From an uncultured Armatimonadota bacterium (lineage in GTDB: Bacteria; Armatimonadota; Fimbriimonadia; Fimbriimonadales; Fimbriimonadaceae): 64,000 nucleotides of DNA. The notes beneath the pieces were generated by a model. That model did no database searches. It saw only the letters and a program-made list of their open reading frames with translations, and was not told the DNA's origin. Within the stretch, counting starts at the first letter, position 1. Each line of letters opens with the position of its first letter. Shown piece after piece: positions 8,001 to 17,309 of this stretch. The translations under genes were made by a program, and so were the position numbers. The DNA lies in contig CAIVDU010000039.1 in the NCBI GenBank assembly GCA_903904815.1, forward strand, positions 1 through 64,000, written 5' to 3'.

Positions 8001-8846
8001 ATGCAGCAAGCAGAGATTGGTGTTTTCGGCGGTTCCGGCTTCTACAGCCTTCTGGAAAATGTTCGCGAAGTAAAGGTGGACACCCCCTACGGTGCGCCGA
8101 GCGACTCCGTGTTTCTAGCCACCGTGGCCGGAAGAAAGGTCGCGTTCCTTCCTCGACATGGTCGCCATCACACGCTTCCTCCTCACATGGTCAACTATCG
8201 GGCCAACGTTTGGGCGATGCGAAGTCTCGGATGCCAAGCGATCATCAGCCCTTGCGCCGCCGGTTCGCTCCAAAAGCACGTTGAGCCAGGCAGCTTCGTG
8301 GTTTGCGACCAGTTCGTCGACCGAACGTCGGGTCGCAAAGACACCTTCTACGATGGCCCCATCGTGACCCACGTCTCCCCGGCCGACATGTACTCGCCGG
8401 TCCTTCGAGAGCTCGCCATCGCGACGATCAAAGACCATGGGATTCCTGTTCACGCAACCGGAACCGTCGTCGTGATCCAGGGCCCTCGCTTCAGCACGAA
8501 GGCGGAGAGCAAGTGGTTTCACGATCAGGGCTGGGAAGTCATCAACATGACCCAGTATCCCGAGGCCTACCTTTGCCATGAGCTCGGAATGGGCGTCGTG
8601 AACATTTCCCTCATCACCGACTACGATAGCGGTGTTCACGCGGGCGCTGAGGCGGTTACCGCCCATGACGTTCTCGCCGTGTTCGCATCGAACTCGGAAA
8701 AGATCAAAAAGGTCGTTCTCGACCTGATTAGCCGTATCCCCGCCGACCTTTCGACCGTCAGTAGTGTCGGTGGGCTGGAGTTTACGAGAGGCGACGGTCA
8801 TGCCGCGACTCCCGAGGACATCCGCCTGTTCAAACTGCTGAGCTGA
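8001..8846 (+). CDS. mtnP: S-methyl-5'-thioadenosine phosphorylase
   Basis: 281 residues beginning at ATG 8001. The family landmarks are IGVFGGSGFY at the N-terminus (phosphate loop), PRHGRHHTLPPHMVNYRANV near residue 50, and NMTQYPEAYLCHELGM near residue 185, the MTAP form of the purine-binding site. The enzyme cleaves methylthioadenosine with phosphate to adenine and methylthioribose-1-phosphate in methionine salvage. Some bacterial relatives prefer methylthioinosine, so exact specificity is not certain. It sits in a tight forward cluster between the binding-protein lipoprotein and the HEAT-repeat protein, one base before the next start. Confidence 0.9.
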   Translation: MQQAEIGVFGGSGFYSLLENVREVKVDTPYGAPSDSVFLATVAGRKVAFLPRHGRHHTLPPHMVNYRANVWAMRSLGCQAIISPCAAGSLQKHVEPGSFVVCDQFVDRTSGRKDTFYDGPIVTHVSPADMYSPVLRELAIATIKDHGIPVHATGTVVVIQGPRFSTKAESKWFHDQGWEVINMTQYPEAYLCHELGMGVVNISLITDYDSGVHAGAEAVTAHDVLAVFASNSEKIKKVVLDLISRIPADLSTVSSVGGLEFTRGDGHAATPEDIRLFKLLS

Positions 8847-8847
8847 A

Positions 8848-11283
8848 ATGATCGTTGCGTCCGCCATCCTGGCACTCCTTCTCAATCGCCAGGTACCTGC
8901 TTCCACTCAGGACCTCAAATCGTTTCAGATCGGTCCTGAGCGGGTCACTCTTCGCTTTCCCGAACCGAGCAAAGACGCAGCGGTTAGCCCGGACATAGCT
9001 AATTGGACGGGGTGGACCTCCCTTGCCGGACCGAAACCGGCCTTCGATTTGCCCTTTCTGGGTACCGGATCTTGGTCAGGCGTCGAGAAGGGATTTCTCG
9101 CTGCCTCCGGCGCATCGTCTTCCGAGTGGCGCATCAAGATCGTGCTCCTCGTGAGCGCGGATGCTCTGTTCACGCGTGACGACGGCCTGATCGAAGACCG
9201 CCGGACATCGATCATTGGCGGACGCCTGCAAGAGGCGCTGGATGCCGTCCCCCAGTTCATCGCGCTCGTTTCGGCCGCTACCGAGGGCAAACTCAAGATC
9301 GTTCCCGACGTCATGATCGACGTCGAACCGATTCGGGATGCCGCCAGCGCATCCAAACCGGGGTTCGATCACGCCTACCTCACGCACTACCTCGGGAGTC
9401 GAATCAACGGAGGATTGTACGATGCCGAAGACAAGCTCTATCGAGGGCCATTCAACAGTGTCCTATTCATCGACCCTTGCGCGCGCTATTCGCCTCAGCT
9501 AGAGGATCCCGGCGTGCGGACGTCGCCGCCTCTTTTCCGTGTCGATGACACTCCCGCCTCGGAGGTCTCTTTCGATGCTTCGGTGGCCGGCGCAGCGCCG
9601 GGCAACTTAGCCATCTCGATCTTCGACGCCTGGTTGACCACGGTTACCGACCGGGCGATTTCCAAGGGGCTTCCCACGCCGATCGCGCCGCTGTCTTCAA
9701 CCGACTGGGCCGCCATTTCGAGTCGGGATGAAGTCCCGACCGATACTCTGTTGACTCGGCTAGCCTCCCACCCTAGCCGCCAGACCGGCCCGACGCCCAT
9801 TCCTTCCGAACTCCTTCAACACACGTATAAGACCGCCAACATTAAGTTGTCGATCCTCAAGGACTCGGCCAAGGGGGACGTCTTGGAGTATGACGAAGCT
9901 CGGACAAGCCGCTCGGGTGGCTTTTGCCTCCCCCACGGGCCGAGTCCGGCGGACCCGGGCAAGACGCCCACATTCAGCCTTTCCTATCGGACAACCTCGG
10001 ACCGACCGGTCGCTTTGGCGTTTCACGATGTCAAAGGCAAAGTCCACTGGGTTTCTCTGGGACGCGACCCAAAGCCGATGGACGCTGCCATGCCGGTTGC
10101 CCATTCGCTCCCGACTCAGCCCGACGGAGCTTGGCACGCGGTTTCGGTGGATCTCCATGCTTTCGGCCCCGAGCTCATCGATCAGATCCGAATCGGAGCC
10201 TCTCCCAGTGCGCAACTGCTATCCACCGAGTCGCCCACGCCCGTGAGCTATGAGTTCGCCGACTTCCGGCTTGGTTCAGATGCGGCTACCCCCGCATTGT
10301 CCGCGCCTTCGGCCGATCTTGCCTCATCAGACCCTGATTCCCGTAGCCTTGCCGCCCTCGAAGCAGGAAAGAAGGACCAGCCAAGTCCTGACCTCGTCCA
10401 GCTCCTCAAGGATAGCGATGACCGCGTCGTTTTGAATGCGCTGCACGCCTACAACACGGTCAAGGACCCGTTTGTGGAGCCAAAGCTCATCGAGCTTTCG
10501 CTCAGCCCGGTCCCCCGGATCGCCGAGTTCGCCCTTCGGGCACTTGATCACCTCGACACTCCGAATGCTCGCTCGACCATTCAAAGGTCCCTGCGATCTG
10601 GCTTCGAATATTCCCGAGAGATCTCCGCCGGTCTGATTGGAGCGAAACGGGATCCCGCCTCTGCCGAAGATCTCGTCGTCCTACTCGCCGGTAAGTCGTG
10701 GCATACCCGACTCGCTTCTGTGGACTCGCTCGCGCTCATCCCCAGCAAGACGGCGGGGATTATGCGCCTCGCCATGCTCCAGCAGGACGACCCCATCATC
10801 AAACTTGCGGTGATTCGCAACACCGACCCTGCGGATGAGAATGCGATGCGAAAGCTCCAGTGGACCGCGGTCAACGAACCCAGCGATGAGGTTCGCGCGG
10901 CCAGCGACATCCAACTCATCCAATCGACGGTGCCGGGCATGCAGGCTGAGGGACTCAAGGGTGTTCGCGACGACAGCAGTTGGACGCGAATTCTCGTGCT
11001 TCACTACTTACAAGAGCATCCGATCGAGCCCGCCCGAGGGGCGATTAAGTTGGCCCTTTCCGACCGATCCGCCCGAGTCCGCGCGGCCGCGATCGATGCG
11101 CTCTCGTCGTTGAAATCGGTGACGTTAGACGACATTCAGAATTGCCTTGCTGACGCCAATCCGACTGTCGATCTCGCCCTCGTTCGGCTGAGTAAGAAGA
11201 CGGGCCTCACCCTCCCGACCGCCACCCTCACGATCTTGAAGCAGAGTCCAGATCCGGCTGTGGTAAGCGCAATTCAGGCATAA
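8848..11283 (+). CDS. Large exported protein with C-terminal HEAT-like repeats
   Basis: 811 residues. The N-terminus MIVASAILALLLNRQVPAS looks like a short signal peptide. I do not recognise residues 30-500. Within them, DDGLIEDRRTSIIGGRLQEAL and PDVMIDVEP suggest a mixed alpha/beta domain, and about residues 360-470 a beta-rich region. From about residue 505 onward the sequence is helical with repeating segments of the type SDDRVVLNALHAYNTVKDPFV, PRIAEFALRALDHL and SARVRAAAIDALSSLKSV, typical of HEAT or PBS-lyase-like repeats that act as protein-binding scaffolds. Translation is probably coupled to mtnP, with a one-base gap. The function is unknown. Confidence 0.7.
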   Translation: MIVASAILALLLNRQVPASTQDLKSFQIGPERVTLRFPEPSKDAAVSPDIANWTGWTSLAGPKPAFDLPFLGTGSWSGVEKGFLAASGASSSEWRIKIVLLVSADALFTRDDGLIEDRRTSIIGGRLQEALDAVPQFIALVSAATEGKLKIVPDVMIDVEPIRDAASASKPGFDHAYLTHYLGSRINGGLYDAEDKLYRGPFNSVLFIDPCARYSPQLEDPGVRTSPPLFRVDDTPASEVSFDASVAGAAPGNLAISIFDAWLTTVTDRAISKGLPTPIAPLSSTDWAAISSRDEVPTDTLLTRLASHPSRQTGPTPIPSELLQHTYKTANIKLSILKDSAKGDVLEYDEARTSRSGGFCLPHGPSPADPGKTPTFSLSYRTTSDRPVALAFHDVKGKVHWVSLGRDPKPMDAAMPVAHSLPTQPDGAWHAVSVDLHAFGPELIDQIRIGASPSAQLLSTESPTPVSYEFADFRLGSDAATPALSAPSADLASSDPDSRSLAALEAGKKDQPSPDLVQLLKDSDDRVVLNALHAYNTVKDPFVEPKLIELSLSPVPRIAEFALRALDHLDTPNARSTIQRSLRSGFEYSREISAGLIGAKRDPASAEDLVVLLAGKSWHTRLASVDSLALIPSKTAGIMRLAMLQQDDPIIKLAVIRNTDPADENAMRKLQWTAVNEPSDEVRAASDIQLIQSTVPGMQAEGLKGVRDDSSWTRILVLHYLQEHPIEPARGAIKLALSDRSARVRAAAIDALSSLKSVTLDDIQNCLADANPTVDLALVRLSKKTGLTLPTATLTILKQSPDPAVVSAIQA

Positions 11284-11477
11284 GAGCCCTTAATTCGGTC
11301 GTTCTGGACCACTTTGGGAACAACATATGGTGCGCAAGCCGCCTGAATCGCGTACGGAGAGAAAGAAACCACCGTATCATAGGGTTCTAGGTCGTAACGT
11401 GCCGATGATGCTTAAGGGTTTCTGGTCTATCGTCGATTGACGGTCGTTTTCGAACTAGGAGAGATTCGCCACCTGAT

Positions 11478-12770
11478 ATGAGTGAAGTTAAGAAGTCGTT
11501 GCTGGCCGCCACCGGTGTTGTCATTGCCGTCGTGGCCGCCTATGGGGGAGCTCTTTCGAGAGACAAAGTCGATGGGATCGCTCTCAAAAAGGGGCCCCAT
11601 GAGGTCCAAGAAATGGTGGCGTCCCGAGACGACTCCGAAATCCCGGAAGGGGACTATTTCTACAACCTGACGCTTCTTCTTCAGAGAGAGTTTGTCGAGC
11701 CCGTGAACGACGAGCAGAAGCTCGCTTCCGGCGCCGTCCGTGGGATGATCGCCAGCCTGGGCGATCCCAAGTCCCTCTACATGGACAGCAAGGAATTCAA
11801 AGTCTTCCTTGCCGAGCGTCAGGGTCGATACGAAGGCATTGGAGCGGAACTGGAACTCGTGATGCCCGGCAAACCCGGCAAAGACGCGCAGGCCGCGATC
11901 GAGCCGACCGATGGAGATCCTGAGATCGCCGTCGGCGCTCCTCGCATCCCCAAACTGACGGTCACTGCGGTCACCCCGGGCGGACCCGCCGATAAAGCGG
12001 GCGTCAAAGTGGGAGACACTGTAACCTCAGTGGATGGCCACTGGGTCGTGAGCGGAGATCTTCTTCAGAAGTTCCGACTCGCCGAAAAGAATTTTATCGC
12101 CAAGAAGATCGATGCGAGTCAATTGAACGCGATCCGAAAAGACATTCACGCGAAGACAGAGCGCGCGCTGCTTCCTTTGCGCGCTTGGGACCGCTTAAGT
12201 GAGGGCGCCTCCGGACCCATCCAAGTCGTTTGGGACCGAGCCGGAGTGTCGCATGAGACCGAACTTCAAAAGGCTTCGAGTTCAATGAACTCGTTTGCCG
12301 CTCAGGGCGACCACATCGTTTTGCCATTCACTTCGGGAACTGCCGAGCAACTCAAACGGGCGATCTCCGGGAAGTCTTCGGTGACTCTCGACCTCCGAAA
12401 CAATGTCTTGGGCGATTTCAATTCGATGAAGAGCTGTTTGTCCGTGCTCGCCCCCAAGGGCGAATATGGTCGCATCTTTTCGGTCCACTCGCCTCGAGGA
12501 GTGCCGCTTACCGTCAAGACGGGCAATTCGACCCCGCCTGGCATCACCCTCCTCGTGGACAACACGACGAGAGGCTCGGCTGAGATCTTTGCTCTCGCTT
12601 TGAGCTCTCACCATTTGGCCAAGCTCAGTGGGTCCGAAATGGGGGGCGATCACTCGGTGGAGCAGATCGTCGAACTCCCCGACGGCTCCGGCTACACGCT
12701 GAGAACCGGAATCTATAAGCCGATCGTCCTCGCAACGGCCGGACTCGTGAAGAAAAAGGCAGGAGCCTAA
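11478..12770 (+). CDS. Degenerate S41 (CtpA-family) protein with PDZ domain, likely inactive
   Basis: 430 residues with an N-terminal membrane anchor (LLAATGVVIAVVAAYG), the CtpA-type helical segment (GMIASLGDPKSLYM, residues 92-105), a PDZ domain (GGPADKAGVKVGDTVTSVDG) and an S41 core (VTLDLRNNVLGDFNSM, VDNTTRGSAEIFALAL). Aligned with its active neighbour, the catalytic Ser is Gly366 and the catalytic Lys is Asp391. The two positions are 25 residues apart, just as Ser309 and Lys334 are in the neighbour. It is therefore probably a pseudoprotease, perhaps an adaptor or regulator of the downstream CtpA. ATG 11478 has only a weak, distant GGAG. The stop is one base before the next ATG. Confidence 0.8.
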   Translation: MSEVKKSLLAATGVVIAVVAAYGGALSRDKVDGIALKKGPHEVQEMVASRDDSEIPEGDYFYNLTLLLQREFVEPVNDEQKLASGAVRGMIASLGDPKSLYMDSKEFKVFLAERQGRYEGIGAELELVMPGKPGKDAQAAIEPTDGDPEIAVGAPRIPKLTVTAVTPGGPADKAGVKVGDTVTSVDGHWVVSGDLLQKFRLAEKNFIAKKIDASQLNAIRKDIHAKTERALLPLRAWDRLSEGASGPIQVVWDRAGVSHETELQKASSSMNSFAAQGDHIVLPFTSGTAEQLKRAISGKSSVTLDLRNNVLGDFNSMKSCLSVLAPKGEYGRIFSVHSPRGVPLTVKTGNSTPPGITLLVDNTTRGSAEIFALALSSHHLAKLSGSEMGGDHSVEQIVELPDGSGYTLRTGIYKPIVLATAGLVKKKAGA

Positions 12771-12771
12771 C

Positions 12772-14019
12772 ATGCGCAAACTGAATCAAGTATTTCTCTT
12801 CGCCATCCTCCTGCTGGTCTGCTTCGTGCTCGGTTTCACCTGGCGAGACGTCCAGTCCGGTCAAGCGCCCTCGCTTCATGCCGTCAATCTCCTATTCGGG
12901 GTGAAGGCAGACGCCAAAGCCAGTCCTCAGGACGTATTCAAGCAAACCTATAACCGCATCCTCACGCAGTACACCGAGAAGGTGAAGGCGAAAGAGCTGA
13001 AGTACGCCGGCATGGAAGGTCTCATGGCCTCGCTCGGCGATCCTCACACGATGTTCCTCGCCCCGGTTGAGGCGAAAGAGTTCTCAGAGCAAACGCGAGC
13101 GAACTTCTTCGGCATTGGAGCGCGACTTCAGGCGGACCCCGCCGGCGCCCAGGTAGCCACCGTTTTCCAGGATGGCCCTGCTTTTGCCGCCGGTCTTCGA
13201 GCCGGAAACATCATCACGTCCGTGAATGGCGTTTCGGTCTCGGGCAAGGACATCAACGACATCGTCGACACGATCAAGGGCAAAGAAGGCACCGTGGTCA
13301 ATCTGGGTGTGATCCAGGCGGATAAGCCGCGACCGGTTACTCTGGCAATTCGCCGAGCCAAGATCATTGCTCCCACCGTCGATCAAAAGTATCTTGCCGA
13401 TTCCCAGATGGGCTATTTGTCGGTGTCCCAGTTCTCGGAACCAACCGCCAAGCAGTTCGACGATGCGCTTGCGACGCTCGAGCAGCACACCCTGAAGGGA
13501 TTGGTCATTGACTTGCGAGGCAATCCGGGCGGTCTGCTCAGCACCGCTCAAGACATGCTTAGCCGGTTTGTCGAGGACAAGGTTGTCGTCCGCATGAAGT
13601 TCCGAAACGGAGACGAAGAGGTCGCCAAGACCTACTCCGGTTCGAAGCACGATTTCGAGTACCCAATCGCGATCCTCATCAACCAGGACTCCGCCAGTGC
13701 GGCTGAGATCTTCTCCGGCTGCCTCCGCGACTACGGAAAGGCGACTCTGATCGGCGAGCACAGCTACGGTAAGGCTTCCGTCCAGAACGTCTTCCCGCTC
13801 ATCGACGAAGCCAGCGCCAAGATCACGATCGCCAAGTACTTCCTCCCCGAGAAAGAGTTCATTGGCCGAAAGGTGGATGCCGACGGCGTATTCATCAGTG
13901 GCGGCCTAGACCCCGCCATCAAGGTCAGTCTAGACCTCGACCACGCCATCACCATCGGCGACCCCAAGACCGACAACCAGCTAGCCCGAGCCATCGCCTA
14001 CCTCCGCGATAAGGCCTGA
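12772..14019 (+). CDS. ctpA: C-terminal processing peptidase, S41 family
   Basis: 415 residues with one N-terminal transmembrane or signal segment (VFLFAILLLVCFVLGF), a conserved helical region with GLMASLGDPHTMFL, a PDZ domain (GPAFAAGLRAGNIITSVNG), and the protease core GLVIDLRGNPGG, INQDSASAAEIFSG and GEHSYGKASVQ. Ser309 and Lys334 form the catalytic dyad. Such proteases trim C-termini or degrade periplasmic substrates selected by the PDZ domain. The gene is translationally coupled to the degenerate paralogue upstream. Repeats begin soon after the stop codon. Confidence 0.92.
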   Translation: MRKLNQVFLFAILLLVCFVLGFTWRDVQSGQAPSLHAVNLLFGVKADAKASPQDVFKQTYNRILTQYTEKVKAKELKYAGMEGLMASLGDPHTMFLAPVEAKEFSEQTRANFFGIGARLQADPAGAQVATVFQDGPAFAAGLRAGNIITSVNGVSVSGKDINDIVDTIKGKEGTVVNLGVIQADKPRPVTLAIRRAKIIAPTVDQKYLADSQMGYLSVSQFSEPTAKQFDDALATLEQHTLKGLVIDLRGNPGGLLSTAQDMLSRFVEDKVVVRMKFRNGDEEVAKTYSGSKHDFEYPIAILINQDSASAAEIFSGCLRDYGKATLIGEHSYGKASVQNVFPLIDEASAKITIAKYFLPEKEFIGRKVDADGVFISGGLDPAIKVSLDLDHAITIGDPKTDNQLARAIAYLRDKA

Positions 14020-14054
14020 GAGGGGTTGGCGGTTGGCGGTTAGCGGTACCGGAG

Positions 14055-14346
14055 AAACACGAATCAATTCCTCGCCCTAGGCGGAGAATGATTCGTGTCT
14101 CCGCAGCCTCTGACCAACTCGAAAAAACAGGCAAACCATCCCTTCCGGACTGCAAACTGCCGACTTCATCCGACTGATTCGTGTCTCCGCAGCCTCTGAC
14201 CCAACTCGAAAACACAGGCAAACCCTCCCTTCCGGACTGCAAACTGCTCGCTACAAACTGCCGACTGCATCCGACTGATTCGTGTCTCGGCAGCCTCTGA
14301 CCAACTCAAAACACTGTCAAACCATCCCTTCCGGACTGCAAACTGC
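14055..14346. repeat. Three tandem-spaced copies of an intergenic repeat module
   Basis: Copies at 14090-14160, 14176-14247 and 14277-14346 share GATTCGTGTCTCCGCAGCC, then CTCTGACC, AACTC, GGCAAACC and CCTTCCGGACTGCAAACTGC, with few differences. An inverted partial copy (GAGAAACACGAATCA) at 14052-14066 makes the start of the block self-complementary. The same module recurs, mostly in the other orientation, at 17310-17337, 17863-17910 and 22790-23030. No ORF in it looks real. Confidence 0.85.
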
Positions 14347-14673
14347 TCACTGCTATCGGCACACTTTCGAGAATGATTTGTGCGGCCGCAGTCTGCCTTA
14401 AATCTCGGAATCACTGGATTCCGCTCCGGAACCATCACTCCAATACTCCGTTGCTCCACTACTCCATGGCCGCAGGCCGTCAGCCAGACCCCGGTGGGAT
14501 CTCAGAAGGGAGCCGGTGGGTCGACTGCGGTCGACCACCGGAACGCCGTCCCAAAGAACATGAGCCCATCATGGCTTGATTGAGCCTGGGTTCCCGCCAA
14601 TGCGCTCGATGGACTTGCAACGAGACATACGAAAAAGGTCAACAATAGGCCATTACTTTTCATCTTGGGGCAC
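14347..14673. other. Non-coding stretch after the repeat block
   Basis: About 330 bp with short ORFs in several frames but no plausible protein, promoter or terminator that I can support. It may be decayed sequence at the edge of the accessory region. Confidence 0.5.
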
Positions 14674-15468
14674 TCAGGGAGATTTGAGACGCCAGGAGAT
14701 TCCTAGGGGCCCGACGCTTGTCATGGCGAAAGATACGACTGCGTCATCTTCTGGCGCGCATTCATAAAGAACTTCCAATATTTCATTCAGCGGTTGGGAA
14801 TGCCTTGTCGTAAATAAGTCTTTCATGCAGAACGAGAAAACACCGTTGCGCTTCCTGATCCGCCAGGCAATGTCATCGGGCACTTCAAGGATGGCGTAAT
14901 AAACTTCCTCTACCAGCTGAGCAATTTGCTCACCAGAGGCATTATCCGAGAGAGCGTGCCGGAATCGAATCATAAGAGCATCAAAGTCGCCAGGATCTGG
15001 CTCCTCCCGCATGACTGATAAAAAGTCGTCTACCAGCTCTTGGTAAGGATCCGCACCGCTGGAGCTCAAGGATTGACTTGGCAAAAGTCCCGTTCTGTCC
15101 TTTTCAGTGATCCGGTAGAACTGTAATCTTCCTAAGGTCAAGGTTCGGCGCGTGGGGAAGGGGGGCTTGAGGCCCTGCAATATCTGGCTCAAAGGTTCTA
15201 TCTGCGGGCAGTCCAACAGCCGAGAATTGCCATAGCTGACCACCGCGTGGCGCTTCCGATTCGTCCACTTATCGCGCTTTGGCGATTGGAAGATCCTGTT
15301 GCAGATTTCCTCAACAACTTCGGCCACCCATCTGCCATCAGGTTCACCCGCCAAGTTCGCTCGCAACTTAAGCAGGAATTTCTCGACCTGAGCTTTCCTG
15401 CAAGGCTGGGCCATCAGACTCGCAAACTCGTCTACCAATTCCTTGTGGGGGGAACCAACTATGTTCAT
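14674..15468 (-). CDS. Unrecognised protein with internal duplication
   Basis: 264 residues, family unknown to me. The two halves are clearly related. HKELVDEFASLM... VVEEICNRIFQSP... RKRHAVVSY (residues 8-79) lines up with YQELVDDFLSVM... LVEEVYYAILEVP... RKRNGVFSF (residues about 143-214). The repeat unit of about 70 residues is mainly helical, with a conserved basic RKR followed by a short beta segment, and each half is followed by a variable tail. No signal peptide or membrane segment is seen. It may be a tandem helical binding module. It stands alone on the minus strand at the start of the accessory region. Confidence 0.65.
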   Translation of the reverse strand: MNIVGSPHKELVDEFASLMAQPCRKAQVEKFLLKLRANLAGEPDGRWVAEVVEEICNRIFQSPKRDKWTNRKRHAVVSYGNSRLLDCPQIEPLSQILQGLKPPFPTRRTLTLGRLQFYRITEKDRTGLLPSQSLSSSGADPYQELVDDFLSVMREEPDPGDFDALMIRFRHALSDNASGEQIAQLVEEVYYAILEVPDDIAWRIRKRNGVFSFCMKDLFTTRHSQPLNEILEVLYECAPEDDAVVSFAMTSVGPLGISWRLKSP

Positions 15469-15511
15469 CGATAACGTCCATCACAAACTGATGCGATGCG
15501 CCACAGCCAAC

Positions 15512-15547
15512 TGGCTCGCGTAGCTACGACGGTCCACCCGCGAGCCA
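15512..15547. repeat. Perfect 9-bp inverted repeat
   Basis: TGGCTCGCG (15512-15520) and CGCGAGCCA (15539-15547) are separated by 18 nt that include the palindrome CGTAGCTACG overlapping the first arm. There is no U-tract, so a regulatory or structural role is only a guess. Confidence 0.4.
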
Positions 15548-15640
15548 AAGTTCACAATCCATTACGATACTGCCCAACGACGCTGTCGCTAAATATATTG
15601 CGCTTCTGACAGCAATATTGCGAGATTCGGTGATTTTATG

Positions 15641-15654
15641 TAGACATAAGTCTA
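15641..15654. promoter_or_regulatory. Palindrome upstream of the 15692 gene
   Basis: TAGAC-ATAA-GTCTA lies in an AT-rich stretch about 40 bp before the start. Nearby, ATATTGCG is repeated directly (15595 and 15615). This is a candidate operator or promoter region and is untested. Confidence 0.3.
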
Positions 15655-15691
15655 TTATTTATCATTTATCGTGGTGAATTGCGACCAAATC

Positions 15692-16498
15692 ATGACGCCA
15701 AACTCAGAAACTCCCACACTCTCTCGTCGCGCCATTGCCAGTCGTAACAACGGGGCAAAGAGCCGTGGTCCGAAAACAGCCGAGGGAAAGGCACGCAGTA
15801 GCCGGAACGCTCTCAAACATGGCCTGCGTTCAAACGAGCGACTCTCTGTCCCTCCCCATCAGCAAGAGGAATTCGATGCCTACTGGGAAAGGTGTGTGGA
15901 ATGCCTCAAACCCGCAAACAGCCGGGAAAAGGTTCTGGTCGACATCCTCGCAACCAGGGCTTGGCAACTGAGACAGCTCGCATCTCTAGAGGCCGACCTC
16001 CTCAGTCGCCGGGTTCAGTCAGGCATGAGCATGGCCGATGCTTTCTTTTGTGAGAACGACGGACCGCAAATCGTCACCCTCGCTCGTTACACGGCTTACG
16101 CGATGAACAGCATGCATCGAGCCTTGATAGCTTTCGCAACCGAACAGCGCCGTCGCGAATTGCACGATCAAACCCAAGACTTTCCGAAGCCAAGTCTCCC
16201 AACGCCTAGAGTGTCGGCAGAGAACCTACGTCGCGGCCCACAAATGGTCAGCGGTTCGGATGAAACGCCGGAAAAATACACGATCGAACCCACCGTCGCC
16301 CCAAACAGAAGAATCACGATCAAACCCAAGCGCCTTGCCGACGCACCCTATAGCAAGCCGTCAAGAAGAACTCGGCTGCCCCAGAGGAATCACCATCGAC
16401 AATTGATTCCCATAAGGCACTTTCGAACAGTAAGCGACTCCCAAATCCGCACAAACGAACCCAAGTGCCAGAACCTACCCGGACCCGATCCACCTTGA
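15692..16498 (+). CDS. Uncharacterised protein of the NGAKSRGP/NALKHGL family
   Basis: About 268 residues. Residues 12-45 carry the highly conserved block NGAKSRGPKTAEGKARS followed by NALKHGL, which defines a widespread, often multi-copy family of unknown function in soil bacteria. A helical region follows (REKVLVDILATRAWQLRQLASLEADLL, an amphipathic segment). The last 110 residues are basic, Pro-rich and probably disordered. I chose ATG 15692 over GTG 15671/15674 because the conserved block begins 12 residues later. The conserved basic N-terminus suggests nucleic-acid binding, but this is inference. Its multi-copy habit elsewhere is compatible with mobility. Confidence 0.65.
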   Translation: MTPNSETPTLSRRAIASRNNGAKSRGPKTAEGKARSSRNALKHGLRSNERLSVPPHQQEEFDAYWERCVECLKPANSREKVLVDILATRAWQLRQLASLEADLLSRRVQSGMSMADAFFCENDGPQIVTLARYTAYAMNSMHRALIAFATEQRRRELHDQTQDFPKPSLPTPRVSAENLRRGPQMVSGSDETPEKYTIEPTVAPNRRITIKPKRLADAPYSKPSRRTRLPQRNHHRQLIPIRHFRTVSDSQIRTNEPKCQNLPGPDPP

Positions 16499-16623
16499 GC
16501 ACCCGGATGTCGCAATTCGCACAAACAAACCTAACCCCCGGCTGAACCGCACCTTGACAACCGAATAGAGGAACATAGTCTTGCCACGCGCAACCTCAAC
16601 AAGCGGGTGGCTCAGGGCGAGGG

Positions 16624-17219
16624 CTAACTCGAGAGCAGAACTCGGTCTGCGCTATCCACAGCCATAAGGCAAACGCATTCTCGCTTAGGTGGGTCTACGT
16701 GATACGATTTGCTCGACAAGCTAAGTCGGAAGTTCAAGTGAAGTATTTGCTCATTGCCGAGGCACACGACTAACTCCAGTGAGGGGAAATCTTTTACCGT
16801 CTGGGCACGAATATGGTGACGTGAAGCGGCGACATAGTCGGAAGCCAGAGCATCGATTGAAGCTTCCCCTGAACCATAAATCCGACATTGACTTCGCAAC
16901 CGCCGCTTGACACAAAGCCAGAACAATCCGGAATCGGAGGCGTAAAAAAACCTCTATGCCTCAGTTCAGCCGTCACCAAGTCGCGATTGCGGTTAGAGTT
17001 CCCGGAAGTGAAGTCGTATTCGCTCACCTCCAAAGCCGCTCCATAGAAGGGCTGAACGTGATGGGAAACGCGCCGACATTTCCTCAAAAAGCTGAACTTC
17101 ACATCATCACTCTTGTCGAATGGACCATGCGCAGATGCCATCGACGCAAACAACCAGAGAATTGGGGTCGCGAGCTGAACCAGTCTGATAAATATGCCTC
17201 TATATCTGCGAGTAGCCAT
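16624..17219 (-). pseudogene. Possible frameshifted gene for a secreted protein
   Basis: Two minus-strand frames overlap. The first starts at ATG 17219 and runs 141 codons, with a signal-like N-terminus (LVQLATPILWLFASMASA) and a Cys-containing body. The second (16624-16926) continues with plausible protein-like sequence (TVKDFPSLELVVCLGNEQILHLNF) without its own convincing start. Joining them in the overlap (16794-16926) would give one secreted protein of about 190 residues, so a single indel is suspected. I recognise no family. Alternatively only the first ORF is real. Confidence 0.35.
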
Positions 17220-17309
17220 ATGACAACCAGCATCCTACGAAACAACCTCGCTGTTACGCAAGGAGGAAATGCGATGGCGGAAGAATTAGTTCGGCGACCA
17301 GCGTGATGG

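Noticed and set aside
14090-14346. Possible CRISPR array in the tandem repeats
   Set aside because: The units are about 70 bp with only 15-30 bp between them, imperfect, and have no cas genes nearby.
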